A stretch of 38,700 bases of DNA from an uncultured Roseateles sp. (lineage in GTDB: Bacteria > Pseudomonadota > Gammaproteobacteria > Burkholderiales > Burkholderiaceae). Where the stretch lies: contig CAMLKW010000015.1 of the NCBI GenBank assembly GCA_946480605.1, positions 1 through 38,700 of the forward strand. Direction: 5' to 3'. Made by a program: the position numbers and the translations under genes. Below are positions 9,105-18,134 of this stretch, one piece after another. A model generated the notes under the pieces. The model saw nothing but the letters and a program-made list of their open reading frames with translations, was not told where the DNA came from and made no database searches. Every line of letters starts with the position of its first letter. Position 1 is the first letter of the stretch.

Positions 9105-10099
9105 GGGTCCACTCGAATGCCGGACAGGCGCACGACGCGCGCCCACTTGTCGGTGTCGGCGGCGATCAGCGCGGCGAAGTTGCCGGCCGCGGCGCCGCCA
9201 AGGGCGTACAGGCCGCGCGAAGCCAGGCGCTCGCGCAGCGGTCCGGCCAGGGCGGCCGCGGTGTCGCGCTGCAGCCGCGCCAGTTGCTCGGGCGGCTGGC
9301 TGCTGGGCGCGAACAGGCCCAGCCAGGCGCTGGCCTCGAAGCCCTTCAGCGCCGGGCCGCCGGCCTCCTCCACGGTGGGCAGGTTCGGCAGACCGGGCAC
9401 GCGACGCGCGCTGGCCACGGCCAGCACCTGCAGCTTGCCAGCGCGGATCTGCGGCAGCGCCGTGGTCAGGCTGTCGAACATCAGGTCCATGTTGCCGGCG
9501 ATGACGTCCTGCTGTGCCGACGCGGTGCTGCGGTAGGGAAAGTGCAGCATGTAGGTGCGCGTCAGCCGCTTGAACAGCTCGCCGGCGAGGTGGGTGGGCG
9601 TGCCGTTGCCGCCGGACGCGAACAGCAGCCGGCCGGGCTGCAGCGTCGCGGCGCGCACCAGGTCGTTCAGGCTGCGCACGCCCAGGCGCTGCGCGGCGGC
9701 CGGGTTGATGACCAGCACCAACGGCACGGTGGCCACCACGCCCAGCGGCGCAAAGTCCTTCACCGGGTCGTAGGGCAGGCGGCGCGACAGCAGCGGGTTG
9801 ATGACGTGCGTGCCCACGCTGCCCATCAGCAGCGTGTGGCCGTCGGCGGCGCCGGCGACCTCGGCCGCGCCGATGTTGCCGTCGGCGCCGGGGCGGTTCT
9901 CGACCAGCACCGCGTAGGTCAGGCTGCGCTGCAGCTCGGGCGCCAGCAGCCGGGCGGCCTGGTCGGCCGGGCCGCCCGGCGGATAGGGCACGACGATGCG
10001 CAGCGGCCGCACCGGCCAGGGCGCGGCCGGCTGGGCCAGCGCGGCGGGGGCGGCCAGCCAGCACAGCAGGCCGCGGCGTCGAAGCAAACTCGTCTTCAT
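9101..10099 (-). CDS. Bug-family (TctC-like) periplasmic solute-binding receptor
   Basis: A 332-residue periplasmic binding protein of the tripartite tricarboxylate transporter receptor family, hugely expanded in Burkholderiales. The ATG at 10099 gives a signal peptide with a twin-Arg-like RRR then LLCWLAAPAALAQ. The mature start PLRIVVPYPPGGPADQAARLLA is the family hallmark, followed by VENRPGADGNIGA and the FPYRSTASAQQDVIAGNMDLMFDS block. Its start overlaps the stop of the upstream GGDEF gene by ATGA (10096-10099). No TctA/TctB membrane subunits are nearby, as is common for Bug receptors. The ligand is unknown; a carboxylate is the family norm. It may instead act as a sensor partner of the coupled genes. 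Confidence 0.9.
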   Translation of the reverse strand: MKTSLLRRRGLLCWLAAPAALAQPAAPWPVRPLRIVVPYPPGGPADQAARLLAPELQRSLTYAVLVENRPGADGNIGAAEVAGAADGHTLLMGSVGTHVINPLLSRRLPYDPVKDFAPLGVVATVPLVLVINPAAAQRLGVRSLNDLVRAATLQPGRLLFASGGNGTPTHLAGELFKRLTRTYMLHFPYRSTASAQQDVIAGNMDLMFDSLTTALPQIRAGKLQVLAVASARRVPGLPNLPTVEEAGGPALKGFEASAWLGLFAPSSQPPEQLARLQRDTAAALAGPLRERLASRGLYALGGAAAGNFAALIAADTDKWARVVRLSGIRVDP

Positions 10100-12093
10100 G
10101 CAGGTCCGGGGATGACGTCCAGCCTGACCTGGCCAAGCCGGCAGGCCGCGTCGAAGTCCTGCAGTATGGCCGCCAGCGTGTCGGCGTCCGGCGCGTCGAC
10201 GGCGGCGATGCCCACCGCGCGGTTGCGGCCCTCGGCCTTGGCCTTGTAGAGCACCAGGTCGGCCCAGTTGACGGCCTGCTCCCAGTGCAGGCGCAGGCCC
10301 GCCGCCGGGCTGCCGGCCCCACCGATCGGGAAGGCCGCGAAGCCGATGGACACGGTGACGCGCAGGGGGCCGTCCGGCGTGGCGACGGGCGCGCTGGCGA
10401 TGCTGCGCAGCAGCCGCTCGGCGGTCTGGGCCAGGTCGGCCGGGCCGAGGTCGGCGGCATGCACCAGGAACTCCTCGCCGCCCCAGCGCGCGACCAGGTC
10501 GGTGTCGCGCACGCCGGCGCGGATGCGGCGCGCCACCTCCACGATGACGGCATCGCCCGCCGCGTGGCCGTGCCGGTCGTTGACGTTCTTGAAGTGGTCG
10601 ATGTCGATCATCATCAGCGCGCCGCGGAAGCCGGCGCCGCCGTCCACGCGGCCGCGGGCGTCCATGACGGCCAGGAAGTGGCGCCGGTTGGACAGGTCGG
10701 TCAGCGGGTCGCGCTCGCTCTGCGCGCGCAGCAGGTGCTGGTTGGCCGTCAGCCGCGCCTGCGCACGGCGCATGCGCCACAGCGTGACGCCGATCAGCGT
10801 GATGGACAGCAGCAGCAGCACGCCCACCGCCAGCCCCACCTCTTGGGCCAGGTGCCGGTTCTCCAGCTGCTGATCCTTGAGCTGGCCGTCGCGGGCCAGC
10901 AGGTCCAGGTCGCGCTGCTTGGCGGCGCTGTCGTACTTGCGGCGCAGCTCCTCCAGCGCGGCGGCGCGGTTGCGCTCGTTGCTGCGCGTGTTCAGCGCCC
11001 GCTCCTCGTGATACGCGGCCAGCGCCTCCTTGTGCTGGCCGGCCTCGGCCCAGGTGTCGCCCAGCTCGCGCAGCTCGCGGGCGCGCGACACCAGGTCGTT
11101 GGGGTCGGCCCCCACCGCGGCAGCGCGGGCCAGGTCCTGGCGTGCGGCGTCGAACTGGCGCAGCTTGATGTGGGCCACCGCCAGGTTGTGGTGCAGGCCG
11201 CGCAGGTAGAGCCGGTCCCGGTAGCGCTGCAGCACCGGCAGCGCCAGCTGGCCGGCCGCCAGCGCCTCCTTCAGCAGGCCCTGGTGCATGTAGGCGTCGA
11301 CCAGGTTGGAGCGCGCCTGCGCCGCCAGGTGGGGCGAGCCGGCCTGCTCGGCCAGCGCGAGCGCCGTCTCCTGCGCGGTGCGCGCGCCGGCCGGGTTGCG
11401 CGAGCGGCGCTCCACGGCGGCCTCGTAGATGCGCACCCGCGCCGCAACCGCGGCGTCGCCCTCGGCCTCGGCCAGCGCGCTGCGGATCTCGACGCGCGCC
11501 GCGTCCACCTGGTCCTGCGCCTGCAGCGTGACGGCCAGCATGCCCAGACTCAGCGCCGCCAGGTAGCGGTCGCCGCCGGCCCGCGCCAGCGCGATCGCAC
11601 GGCGCACGCCGGCCTCGGCGTCGATGAACACGCCCTGCCCGTACTGTTCGCGGTGCACGATGCGCAGGGCCTCCCAGGTGGCGCGGAAGTCGCAGCCGCC
11701 TTCACGGATGGCACGCGCCTCGTCGCCCTCGGGACAGCCTGCCTGCAAGCCTTGCAGCGCGCGCTGCGCCAAGCCGCCGGCGGACTTGCCGGAGCGCTCC
11801 TGAATCAGCGCGCGCAGCAGCCAGCTCAGCTCGGCACCGCCCTCCAGCGTGGTCAGCTTCACGGCGACGGCGTCGGCCGCCTCGATCTGGCCCCCGGCCA
11901 GCAGCACGCGGCCCCGCGCCATCTGCCAGGCGGCCTCCTGTGCCGGCGTGGCGGGGCGCTGCTTGTCGAGCTCGGCCAGCATGGCCTCCGGCTCATCGAA
12001 GGCGCGGCGCACGATGTCGGTCAGGCGGCCGGCGTCGGCCGCCGCGCCCCCCGCGCCCAGCAGCAGCGTCAGGCCCAGCAGCGCGGCCCTCAT
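10096..12093 (-). CDS. Membrane diguanylate cyclase with periplasmic TPR-like sensor (second of tandem pair)
   Basis: 665-residue protein. The signal peptide (MRAALLGLTLLLGAGGAAA) leads a long alpha-helical TPR-like periplasmic region to about residue 380, then a coiled-coil-prone Arg/Glu stretch. One membrane helix (GLAVGVLLLLSITLIGVTLW) precedes the cytoplasmic GGDEF domain. The active site is GGEEF at 538-542, and the allosteric I-site RxxD is present as RDTD at 529-532, so it should make c-di-GMP from GTP and be product-inhibited. The ATG at 12093 overlaps the stop of the first GGDEF gene (ATGA), and its own stop overlaps the Bug gene. The tight coupling suggests the three proteins are made in fixed ratio. 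Confidence 0.9.
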   Translation of the reverse strand: MRAALLGLTLLLGAGGAAADAGRLTDIVRRAFDEPEAMLAELDKQRPATPAQEAAWQMARGRVLLAGGQIEAADAVAVKLTTLEGGAELSWLLRALIQERSGKSAGGLAQRALQGLQAGCPEGDEARAIREGGCDFRATWEALRIVHREQYGQGVFIDAEAGVRRAIALARAGGDRYLAALSLGMLAVTLQAQDQVDAARVEIRSALAEAEGDAAVAARVRIYEAAVERRSRNPAGARTAQETALALAEQAGSPHLAAQARSNLVDAYMHQGLLKEALAAGQLALPVLQRYRDRLYLRGLHHNLAVAHIKLRQFDAARQDLARAAAVGADPNDLVSRARELRELGDTWAEAGQHKEALAAYHEERALNTRSNERNRAAALEELRRKYDSAAKQRDLDLLARDGQLKDQQLENRHLAQEVGLAVGVLLLLSITLIGVTLWRMRRAQARLTANQHLLRAQSERDPLTDLSNRRHFLAVMDARGRVDGGAGFRGALMMIDIDHFKNVNDRHGHAAGDAVIVEVARRIRAGVRDTDLVARWGGEEFLVHAADLGPADLAQTAERLLRSIASAPVATPDGPLRVTVSIGFAAFPIGGAGSPAAGLRLHWEQAVNWADLVLYKAKAEGRNRAVGIAAVDAPDADTLAAILQDFDAACRLGQVRLDVIPGPA

Positions 12094-14213
12094 GCGGCGC
12101 CCCCGCCGGCGCCTGCATCCAGCGCGCTGAAGCCGCTCGCCGGCGCCAGACCCGCAACGGCGGGACCGCTCAGCGCCAGCAGGCCCACGCGGCCCTCGCT
12201 CCAGGCGGCCTCCAGGCGGGCGGTCAGCTGCGCGGCGGCCAGCGCATCCTCGGCCTGCATGCGCTCGACGCCGTAGGCCTTGTTGCGGCCATGGGCCTTG
12301 GCGAGGTACATGACGGTGTCGACCAGGTCGATGGCACGCTCCCAGCTCAGCCGCAGGCAGTGCGGCGGCAGCGGCAGGCTGACGAAGCCGATCGAGGCCG
12401 TGACCGGGATGTTGCGGCCCTCGTGGCTCACCGGCCGGCCGGCGATCAGGTCCAGCAGGCGCTGGGCCAGCTGCGGCGCGAACAGGCCTTCGCGGGTGCG
12501 GGCGATGATGAGGAACTCCTCGCCGCCCCAGCGCACGATGAGGTCGTCGTCGCGCACCGCCTCGCGCAGCCGCCGCGCGATCTCCACCAGCACGGCGTCG
12601 CCGGCCGCGTGGCCGAAGCCGTCGTTGATGCGCTTGAAATGGTCCACGTCGATCAGGAAGACGCTGCCCGACAGGCCCTCGGGGCCGGACAGGCTCTTCA
12701 CCGCCGCCTGGAAGTGGCGCCGGTTGGCCAGGCCGGTCAGCGGGTCGGTCTCGCTCTGGCGCTTCAGCGAGGCGTTGCTGTGCGCCAGCGCCTCGTTGGT
12801 GCGGCGCACACGGCGGAAGGCCTGCCACAGCAGCCCCAGCGACACCGCCACGCAGCCGCCCAGGGCGGCCCACAGCGCCAGCGCCAGGTTGCGCTGGTGG
12901 AGCTGCTCGGCCTTCAGTGCGTTGTCGCGGTTCAGCAGCTCGATGTCGCGCGCGCGCTGTTCGGCGTCCTGGCGCTCCTGGACCTCCAGCAGCAGCTTGC
13001 GGGTCTCGTCGCGCAGCACGCGGTCCACCATGGCGCGGTGCTCGCGGTAGGCGGCCACGGCGCCGGCCAGGTCACCGGCGCGCTCCAGGTAGGTGGCCAG
13101 CTCCCTCCAGCCCTCGGACGCGTAGGCGATGGCGCCCTGCTTCTCGTCCAGCGCGATGGCGGCCTGCACGTTGGCCCGGCCTTCCGCGACCCGGCCCAAC
13201 GCGATCTTGGCCAGGCCGATGTTGGAGCGCGCGACGACCTCGGCGCTGGTGTTGTGCGTGGCCAGCGCCAGCGGCAGCGCCGCTTCGGCCAGCTGCAGCG
13301 CGCGGGCGTAGCGGCCCTGGCGCAGGTGGTGGTCGGCAAAGTTGGCCAGGCCCAGCGCACGCACGGAGTCGGCGCCGGCCAGCGCGGCCTGCTCCAGCGC
13401 GTCGGCGTTGGCCTGCAGCGCGATGCTGGCGTCGCCGTCGTCGGCATGCACGATGCCGCGCATCGTGTAGACCTGGTTCAGCGTCATCGGGTCGGGGTCC
13501 TTCTGGGCCTCGGCCAAGGCCTGCGCCGCGATCTGCTGGGCCCGCGCGGGCGTGTCGGCGCGCAGCGTCGTGAAGGCCAGGTCGGCCAGCGTCAGCGCCA
13601 TGCGCCAGGGCTGGCCGATCTCCTCGGCCAGACGCAGCGCCGTGTGCCCCTCGGTCAGCGAGGCATCCAGCTCGCCCACGTCGCTGCTGATGGTGGCCAG
13701 CAGCCGGTAGTGGCGCCAGCGGTAGACCGGGTCGGCCACGCTCAGCTGCACGCCGTCCACGCCGGTCATCAGCCGGCGCGCCTCGCGCAGGTCACCGTGG
13801 GCGCGCAGGTACTCGGCGCTGGCCGAGGCCGCGGCGACCGCGGCATTGGCACGCAGCTCGGGGGTGCCGGGCCAGTTGCGCAGCTCGGCGGCGAGCTGGT
13901 CGCACAGCTCGCGCTTGCGTGCGAGCGCGGCCAGCTGCCCGCGCAGGGCCACCACGTCCAGCAGCGCGGCGCTGCCCGGCGGCAGGCCGGCAGTGCGGCT
14001 GCGCAGCTCGCGCTCGGACTGTTCGGGCCGTGCCCGCGCGGCACGCTCGATGCGCAGCAGCTCACGCGTCAGCGCCGCATCGGCGGGCGCCGATGCCGCC
14101 GCCCCGGGCGCCACGGGCGTGCCGCCTTCGCCGCCGGGCGAGCAGGCGGCCAGCAGCACCAGCGCGGTCAGCGCGGCGCACAGCGTCGGACGAAAGGCCT
14201 GAGGTGAGTGCAT
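12090..14213 (-). CDS. Membrane diguanylate cyclase with periplasmic TPR-like sensor (first of tandem pair)
   Basis: 707 residues from the ATG at 14213, chosen because it leads straight into a secretion signal ending LVLLAAC (possible lipobox, Cys 24). A longer frame from 14291 adds an implausible Arg/Gly/Ser leader. A helical TPR-like periplasmic region is followed by one membrane helix (LALALWAALGGCVAVSLGLLW) and a GGDEF domain with GGEEF at 563-567 and I-site RDDD at 554-557. Both catalytic and feedback residues look intact. If the Cys were lipidated the protein would be anchored at both ends of the periplasmic domain, which is unusual; plain signal cleavage or an uncleaved anchor is the alternative. 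It is the first gene of the coupled chain. Confidence 0.88.
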   Translation of the reverse strand: MHSPQAFRPTLCAALTALVLLAACSPGGEGGTPVAPGAAASAPADAALTRELLRIERAARARPEQSERELRSRTAGLPPGSAALLDVVALRGQLAALARKRELCDQLAAELRNWPGTPELRANAAVAAASASAEYLRAHGDLREARRLMTGVDGVQLSVADPVYRWRHYRLLATISSDVGELDASLTEGHTALRLAEEIGQPWRMALTLADLAFTTLRADTPARAQQIAAQALAEAQKDPDPMTLNQVYTMRGIVHADDGDASIALQANADALEQAALAGADSVRALGLANFADHHLRQGRYARALQLAEAALPLALATHNTSAEVVARSNIGLAKIALGRVAEGRANVQAAIALDEKQGAIAYASEGWRELATYLERAGDLAGAVAAYREHRAMVDRVLRDETRKLLLEVQERQDAEQRARDIELLNRDNALKAEQLHQRNLALALWAALGGCVAVSLGLLWQAFRRVRRTNEALAHSNASLKRQSETDPLTGLANRRHFQAAVKSLSGPEGLSGSVFLIDVDHFKRINDGFGHAAGDAVLVEIARRLREAVRDDDLIVRWGGEEFLIIARTREGLFAPQLAQRLLDLIAGRPVSHEGRNIPVTASIGFVSLPLPPHCLRLSWERAIDLVDTVMYLAKAHGRNKAYGVERMQAEDALAAAQLTARLEAAWSEGRVGLLALSGPAVAGLAPASGFSALDAGAGGGAA

Positions 14214-14333
14214 CGAGGCGGCAAGAGCGGGGACTCGTGATCCCGAGCCGCCGATTTCAGCGCGCTTCCGAGGGCCTGTCGCGCTTGGCACACCCGGGAC
14301 CGTTCAAATTGCACGCACGGCCGAGGCGGCGCC

Positions 14334-16022
14334 TCAGCCCGGCTGGCCCTGGTAGCCGCGTGGTATCGCACCCAGCAGCCGGCGCGTGTAGTCCTCACGC
14401 GGCGCCGCGATCAGCTCGCGGGTGGCGGCCTGCTCGACGACGTCGCCGTTCTGCATGACCAGCACCTCGTCGGAGATGAACTTGACGACCGCCAGGTCGT
14501 GGCTGATGAAGATGTAGCTGAGGCCGAACTCGTCCTGCAAGTCCTTCAGCAGATTGAGCACCTGGGCCTGCACCGACACGTCCAGCGCCGACACGGCCTC
14601 GTCCAGCACCAGCACCTCGGGCTGCAGCGTCAGGCAGCGCGCGATGGCGATGCGCTGGCGCTGACCGCCCGAGAACTCGTGCGGGTACTTGGCCATGGCG
14701 GACTCGTCCAGGCCCACGCGCTGCAGCAGCGCGACGGCGCGCGCCTCGCGCTCCGCCGTGTTCGCACCGATGCCGTGGATCTCCATCGGCTCGCGCAGCG
14801 TCTGGGCTATGGTGAAGCGCGGGTTCAGCGACGCGTAGGGGTTCTGGAACACGACCTGGATGCGGCGGCGCATGCGCAGCCAGTCGGCGCCGCTCATCTT
14901 CAGCAGGTCCCGGCCCTCGAACAGCACCTGGCCACCCATCGTTCCCGAGGTCTGCTCGTGCAGGCGCAGCAGCGCAAGGCCCATGGTGGTCTTGCCGGAA
15001 CCCGACTCCCCCACCACGCCCAGCGTGTGGCCCCTGCGCAGCTTGAAGCTGACGCCCTTGACGGCCTTGAACTCGCGCTTGCCGAACAGGCCCTGCTTCA
15101 GCCAGAAGCTCTTCTGCAGGCCGCTGACCTCCAGCACCACCGGGGCGTCCGGGTCCTTGGCCTTGCCCTCGTTGGCCGCCGCGCGGCCGGCGATGTGGTC
15201 GTCGATGACCATCAGGCGCGCCGGGTTGTCGCTCAGCGAGGGCCGGCAGGCCAGCAGCGCCTTGGTGTAGGCGTCCTGCGGGTCGTTGAAGATCTGCGCG
15301 ACCGGCGCCTTCTCGCGGATCTGGCCGTGGCGCATGACGACGACATGGTCCGAGATCTCGCCCACCACGCCCAGGTCGTGCGAGATGAACAGCAGGCTCA
15401 TCTTGTGCGACTCCTTGAGCTTGGCCATCAGCTCCATGACCTGGCGCTGGATGGTCACGTCCAGCGCCGTGGTGGGCTCGTCGGCGATCAGCAGCTTGGG
15501 CGAGCAGGCCAGCGCGACGGCGATCATCACGCGCTGCTGCTGGCCGCCGGACATCTCGTGCGGGTAGGCCTTCAGCCGCCGCTTCGGCTCGGGGATGCCC
15601 ACCTCGTGCAGCAGCTCCTCGGCCCGCACCAGCGCCTGGCGGCGGCTGAGCCCCAAGTGCTTCATCAGCGGCTCGCAGATCTGCGTGGCCACGTCGAACA
15701 CCGGGTTCAGCGAGCTCATCGGGTCCTGGAACACGCAGGCGATGTCCTTGCCGCGGATGGCCTGCAGCTCCTTCAGGCCGGTCTGCAGCAGGTCGCGGCC
15801 CTGGAACAGGATTGCGCCTGAGCGCTCCGCGTTGCTGGGCAGCAGGTTCAGGATGGACATGGCGGTGACGCTCTTGCCCGAGCCCGACTCGCCCACCAGC
15901 GCGACGGTGCTGTTCTCCGGCACGTCGAAGCTGACGCCCTTGACGGCCAGCTGGCGCTGCATGACGCCGTCGACCTTACCCATGCGGAAGGCGACCTTGA
16001 GGTCTTGAATACTGAGCAGCAT
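14334..16022 (-). CDS. yejF: Peptide-type ABC transporter, fused dual ATPase (YejF)
   Basis: 562-residue cytoplasmic ATPase with two complete ABC domains in tandem. First half: Walker A GESGSGKS at 44-51, signature SGGQQQR at 158-164 and Walker B LLIADEPTTALD at 177-188. Second half: Walker A GESGSGKT at 338-345, signature SGGQRQR and Walker B VLVLDEAVSALD. Both have the NPxxSLNP element of the oligopeptide/nickel class. It energises the YejABEF importer, which in enterobacteria takes up peptides such as microcin C. It lies 5 bases after yejE and ends the yejBEF unit. Confidence 0.93.
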   Translation of the reverse strand: MLLSIQDLKVAFRMGKVDGVMQRQLAVKGVSFDVPENSTVALVGESGSGKSVTAMSILNLLPSNAERSGAILFQGRDLLQTGLKELQAIRGKDIACVFQDPMSSLNPVFDVATQICEPLMKHLGLSRRQALVRAEELLHEVGIPEPKRRLKAYPHEMSGGQQQRVMIAVALACSPKLLIADEPTTALDVTIQRQVMELMAKLKESHKMSLLFISHDLGVVGEISDHVVVMRHGQIREKAPVAQIFNDPQDAYTKALLACRPSLSDNPARLMVIDDHIAGRAAANEGKAKDPDAPVVLEVSGLQKSFWLKQGLFGKREFKAVKGVSFKLRRGHTLGVVGESGSGKTTMGLALLRLHEQTSGTMGGQVLFEGRDLLKMSGADWLRMRRRIQVVFQNPYASLNPRFTIAQTLREPMEIHGIGANTAEREARAVALLQRVGLDESAMAKYPHEFSGGQRQRIAIARCLTLQPEVLVLDEAVSALDVSVQAQVLNLLKDLQDEFGLSYIFISHDLAVVKFISDEVLVMQNGDVVEQAATRELIAAPREDYTRRLLGAIPRGYQGQPG

Positions 16023-16027
16023 CGTCT

Positions 16028-17056
16028 TTACTCCAGCCCGCGCAGCTTGGGGTCCAGCGCGTCACGCAGTGCATCCGTGAACAGCGCGAACGCGGTGACG
16101 AAGATGGCCATGCAGACGGTGACGGCGCCCAGCTGCCACCAGTAGCCCAGGATGAGCTCGTTCTGCGCCTCGGCCAGCATGGTGCCCCAGGACACCTGGT
16201 CCACACCGACGCCCAGGCCCAGGTAGCTCAGGATGACCTCACTCTTGATGAAGCTCACCACGTGCAGCGACAGCTGCACCAGCGCCACGTGCGACACGTT
16301 GGGCAGGATGTGCTTGAACATGCGCGACCACTGCGACGCGCCGATGGCCTCGGCCGAGCGCACGTACTCGCGCACGCGGTGCTTCATGAATTCGGCGCGG
16401 ATCAGCCGGTAGATGCCGGTCCAGCCCGTCAGCGCCAGGATCAGCACCACCGAGCCCACACCGCGGTGGAAGATGGCCGCGAACGCGAAGATCAGCAGGA
16501 TGCTGGGGATGGCTGTGAAGACGTTGTAGACCCACTCCAGGAAGTCGCCCACCTTGCCGCCGAAGAAGCCCGACACGGCACCCAGCACGGTGCCGATCAG
16601 CGTGGCGACGACGGCCGCGGCCAGGCCCACGAAGATGGAGATCTCGGCGCCCTTGATGACCTTGGCCAGCACGTCGCGGCCCAGGCGGTCGCCACCCAGC
16701 GGCAGCGTCTCGGCGCGCACCGCCTCGTCGGTCTTGAACTTGGCGGCGCGCTCGGCCCATTCGGCGTAGCGCGGCGCCAGCGGGTCGATGTCGCTCAGGT
16801 CCACGTTGGGCCCGGCGGGCGCGGCGATGCTGCCGGTGTCTTCGGCGGGCTGCGGGCCCAGCAGCGTGGGCGGCGCATTGGGCACGCCGATCTCGTCCTG
16901 CCACTTGGCGGCCAGCAGGTCGGTGGCGGCCAGCAGCACGAGGACCAGGAAGGCGCCGACGATGCCCATCGACACGACGCCGACGCGGTCGGTCTTGAGC
17001 CGGCGCCAGGAAGCGGCCCAGACGCCGCCGGAGGAAGAGGAAGTCACGGCGCTCAT
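16028..17056 (-). CDS. yejE: ABC transporter permease YejE
   Basis: Inner-membrane permease of 342 residues. The start is the ATG at 17056, which overlaps the yejB stop (ATGA, 17053-17056). It has an N-terminal membrane helix, then a roughly 90-residue periplasmic stretch ending LGGDRLGRDVLAKVIKG, a hallmark of the DppC/OppC class. Five more helices follow with the EAA-type loop EYVRSAEAIGASQWSRMFKHILPN that docks the ATPase. The C-terminal RDALDPKLRGLE is also typical. It should pair with YejB to form the channel. Confidence 0.93.
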   Translation of the reverse strand: MSAVTSSSSGGVWAASWRRLKTDRVGVVSMGIVGAFLVLVLLAATDLLAAKWQDEIGVPNAPPTLLGPQPAEDTGSIAAPAGPNVDLSDIDPLAPRYAEWAERAAKFKTDEAVRAETLPLGGDRLGRDVLAKVIKGAEISIFVGLAAAVVATLIGTVLGAVSGFFGGKVGDFLEWVYNVFTAIPSILLIFAFAAIFHRGVGSVVLILALTGWTGIYRLIRAEFMKHRVREYVRSAEAIGASQWSRMFKHILPNVSHVALVQLSLHVVSFIKSEVILSYLGLGVGVDQVSWGTMLAEAQNELILGYWWQLGAVTVCMAIFVTAFALFTDALRDALDPKLRGLE

Positions 17057-17991
17057 TTCAGGACCACGCGGGGGTCGACCAGCTTGTAGAGCAGGTCCAC
17101 GACGAGATTGACGGTCATCGTCAGCGCCGCCAGGTAGATGGCGAAGGCCTGGATGACGGGATAGTCGCCCCGGTTGACGGCCAGCAGCAGCTCGCGGCCC
17201 AGGCCCGGGATGGAGAAGAACACCTCCAGCAGGAAGGAACCCACCAGCACGCCCGGCAGCAGCACGGCGACGTTGGTCAGTATGGGGATCATCGCGTTGC
17301 GCAGCACGTGCTTCAGCAACACGGTGCCCTCGGCCATGCCCTTGGCGCGCGCGGTGCGCACATAGTCGTGGCCGATCTCGTCGAGGAAGAAGCTGCGGTA
17401 GAGGCGGATCTGCGGCGCCATCGACACCGCCACGGCCACCAGGATGGGCAGCGGCGCGTAGGTCGTCAGGTTGGTCCAGTGGCTCGCGGTCCAGCCCTGC
17501 ACCGGGAACCAGCCCAGCCGGAACGCGAAGAAATACTGCGCCAGGATCACGTAGACCAGCAGCGAGATGGACACCGCGATGGTGGAACACACCATCACGG
17601 TGCGGTCCGTCAGGCTGCCGCGCACGGTGGCCACGGCCATCGCGAACGGGATGGCCAGCAGCACCTCCAGGATCAGGATGGGCACCGTGACGGTCAGCGT
17701 GGCCGGCAACCGCGTCGCGAACAGGTTGGCCACCGACTCATTGGTGGCCCAGCTCTTGCCCCAGTCGAAGGTGACGATGTTCTGGATGAAGATCCACAGC
17801 TGCTCCCAGACGGGCTTGTTCAGGCCCAGCTGCTCGCGGATGGATTCGATCTGCTCGGGGCTCGCGTTCAGGCCGCCCAGGATGATCGCGGGATCGCTGC
17901 CGAAGTACTTGAAGAGAAAGAACACCAGCAGCACGACCCCCAGCAGGGTGGGGATCATTTGCCACAGGCGTCGGATCAGATAGGCCGCCAT
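17053..17991 (-). CDS. yejB: ABC transporter permease YejB
   Basis: 312-residue inner-membrane permease of the DppB/OppB class. It begins AAYLIRRLWQMIPTLLGVVLLVFF, carries the family segment QLGLNKPVWEQLW and ends with the EAA loop DYVRTARAKGMAEGTVLLKHVLRNA and LVDLLYKLVDPRV. The Shine-Dalgarno GAGGAG sits just upstream of the ATG at 17991. It is the first gene of yejBEF on this strand. The leader holds a perfect hairpin (18013-18034). Unlike the enterobacterial yejABEF order, the binding-protein genes are divergent rather than upstream in the same operon. Confidence 0.93.
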   Translation of the reverse strand: MAAYLIRRLWQMIPTLLGVVLLVFFLFKYFGSDPAIILGGLNASPEQIESIREQLGLNKPVWEQLWIFIQNIVTFDWGKSWATNESVANLFATRLPATLTVTVPILILEVLLAIPFAMAVATVRGSLTDRTVMVCSTIAVSISLLVYVILAQYFFAFRLGWFPVQGWTASHWTNLTTYAPLPILVAVAVSMAPQIRLYRSFFLDEIGHDYVRTARAKGMAEGTVLLKHVLRNAMIPILTNVAVLLPGVLVGSFLLEVFFSIPGLGRELLLAVNRGDYPVIQAFAIYLAALTMTVNLVVDLLYKLVDPRVVLK

Positions 17992-18012
17992 CGGGGCTCC
18001 TCAGAAACCACA

Positions 18013-18034
18013 AACCCCGCGGCAATGCGGGGTT
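18013..18034. promoter_or_regulatory. Perfect 8-bp hairpin in yejB/yejA divergent region
   Basis: AACCCCGC (18013-18020) pairs with GCGGGGTT (18027-18034) around a six-base loop. It lies in the 143-base divergent spacer, about 20 bases upstream of the yejB start. On the yejB strand the stem is followed by a mixed T/G run, not a clean U-tract, so attenuation is possible but weakly supported. An operator for the divergent promoters is the alternative. No clear -35/-10 pair was found in this spacer. Confidence 0.4.
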
Positions 18035-18134
18035 ACATCAGGAAACGGCCCGCAGTCTATGCGAGCGCACGCGCCCGCCGGCCTGACGGTTTCACTAGAC
18101 TCCGCGCTTTTCAAGAGTCTTACGCGCCGCTGTG

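Noticed and set aside
9105..10553. N-terminal extension of the SulP frame to about 10553
   Set aside because: The added part is an Arg/Pro/Ala shadow of the Bug and GGDEF genes; GTG at 9104 gives the normal SulP start.
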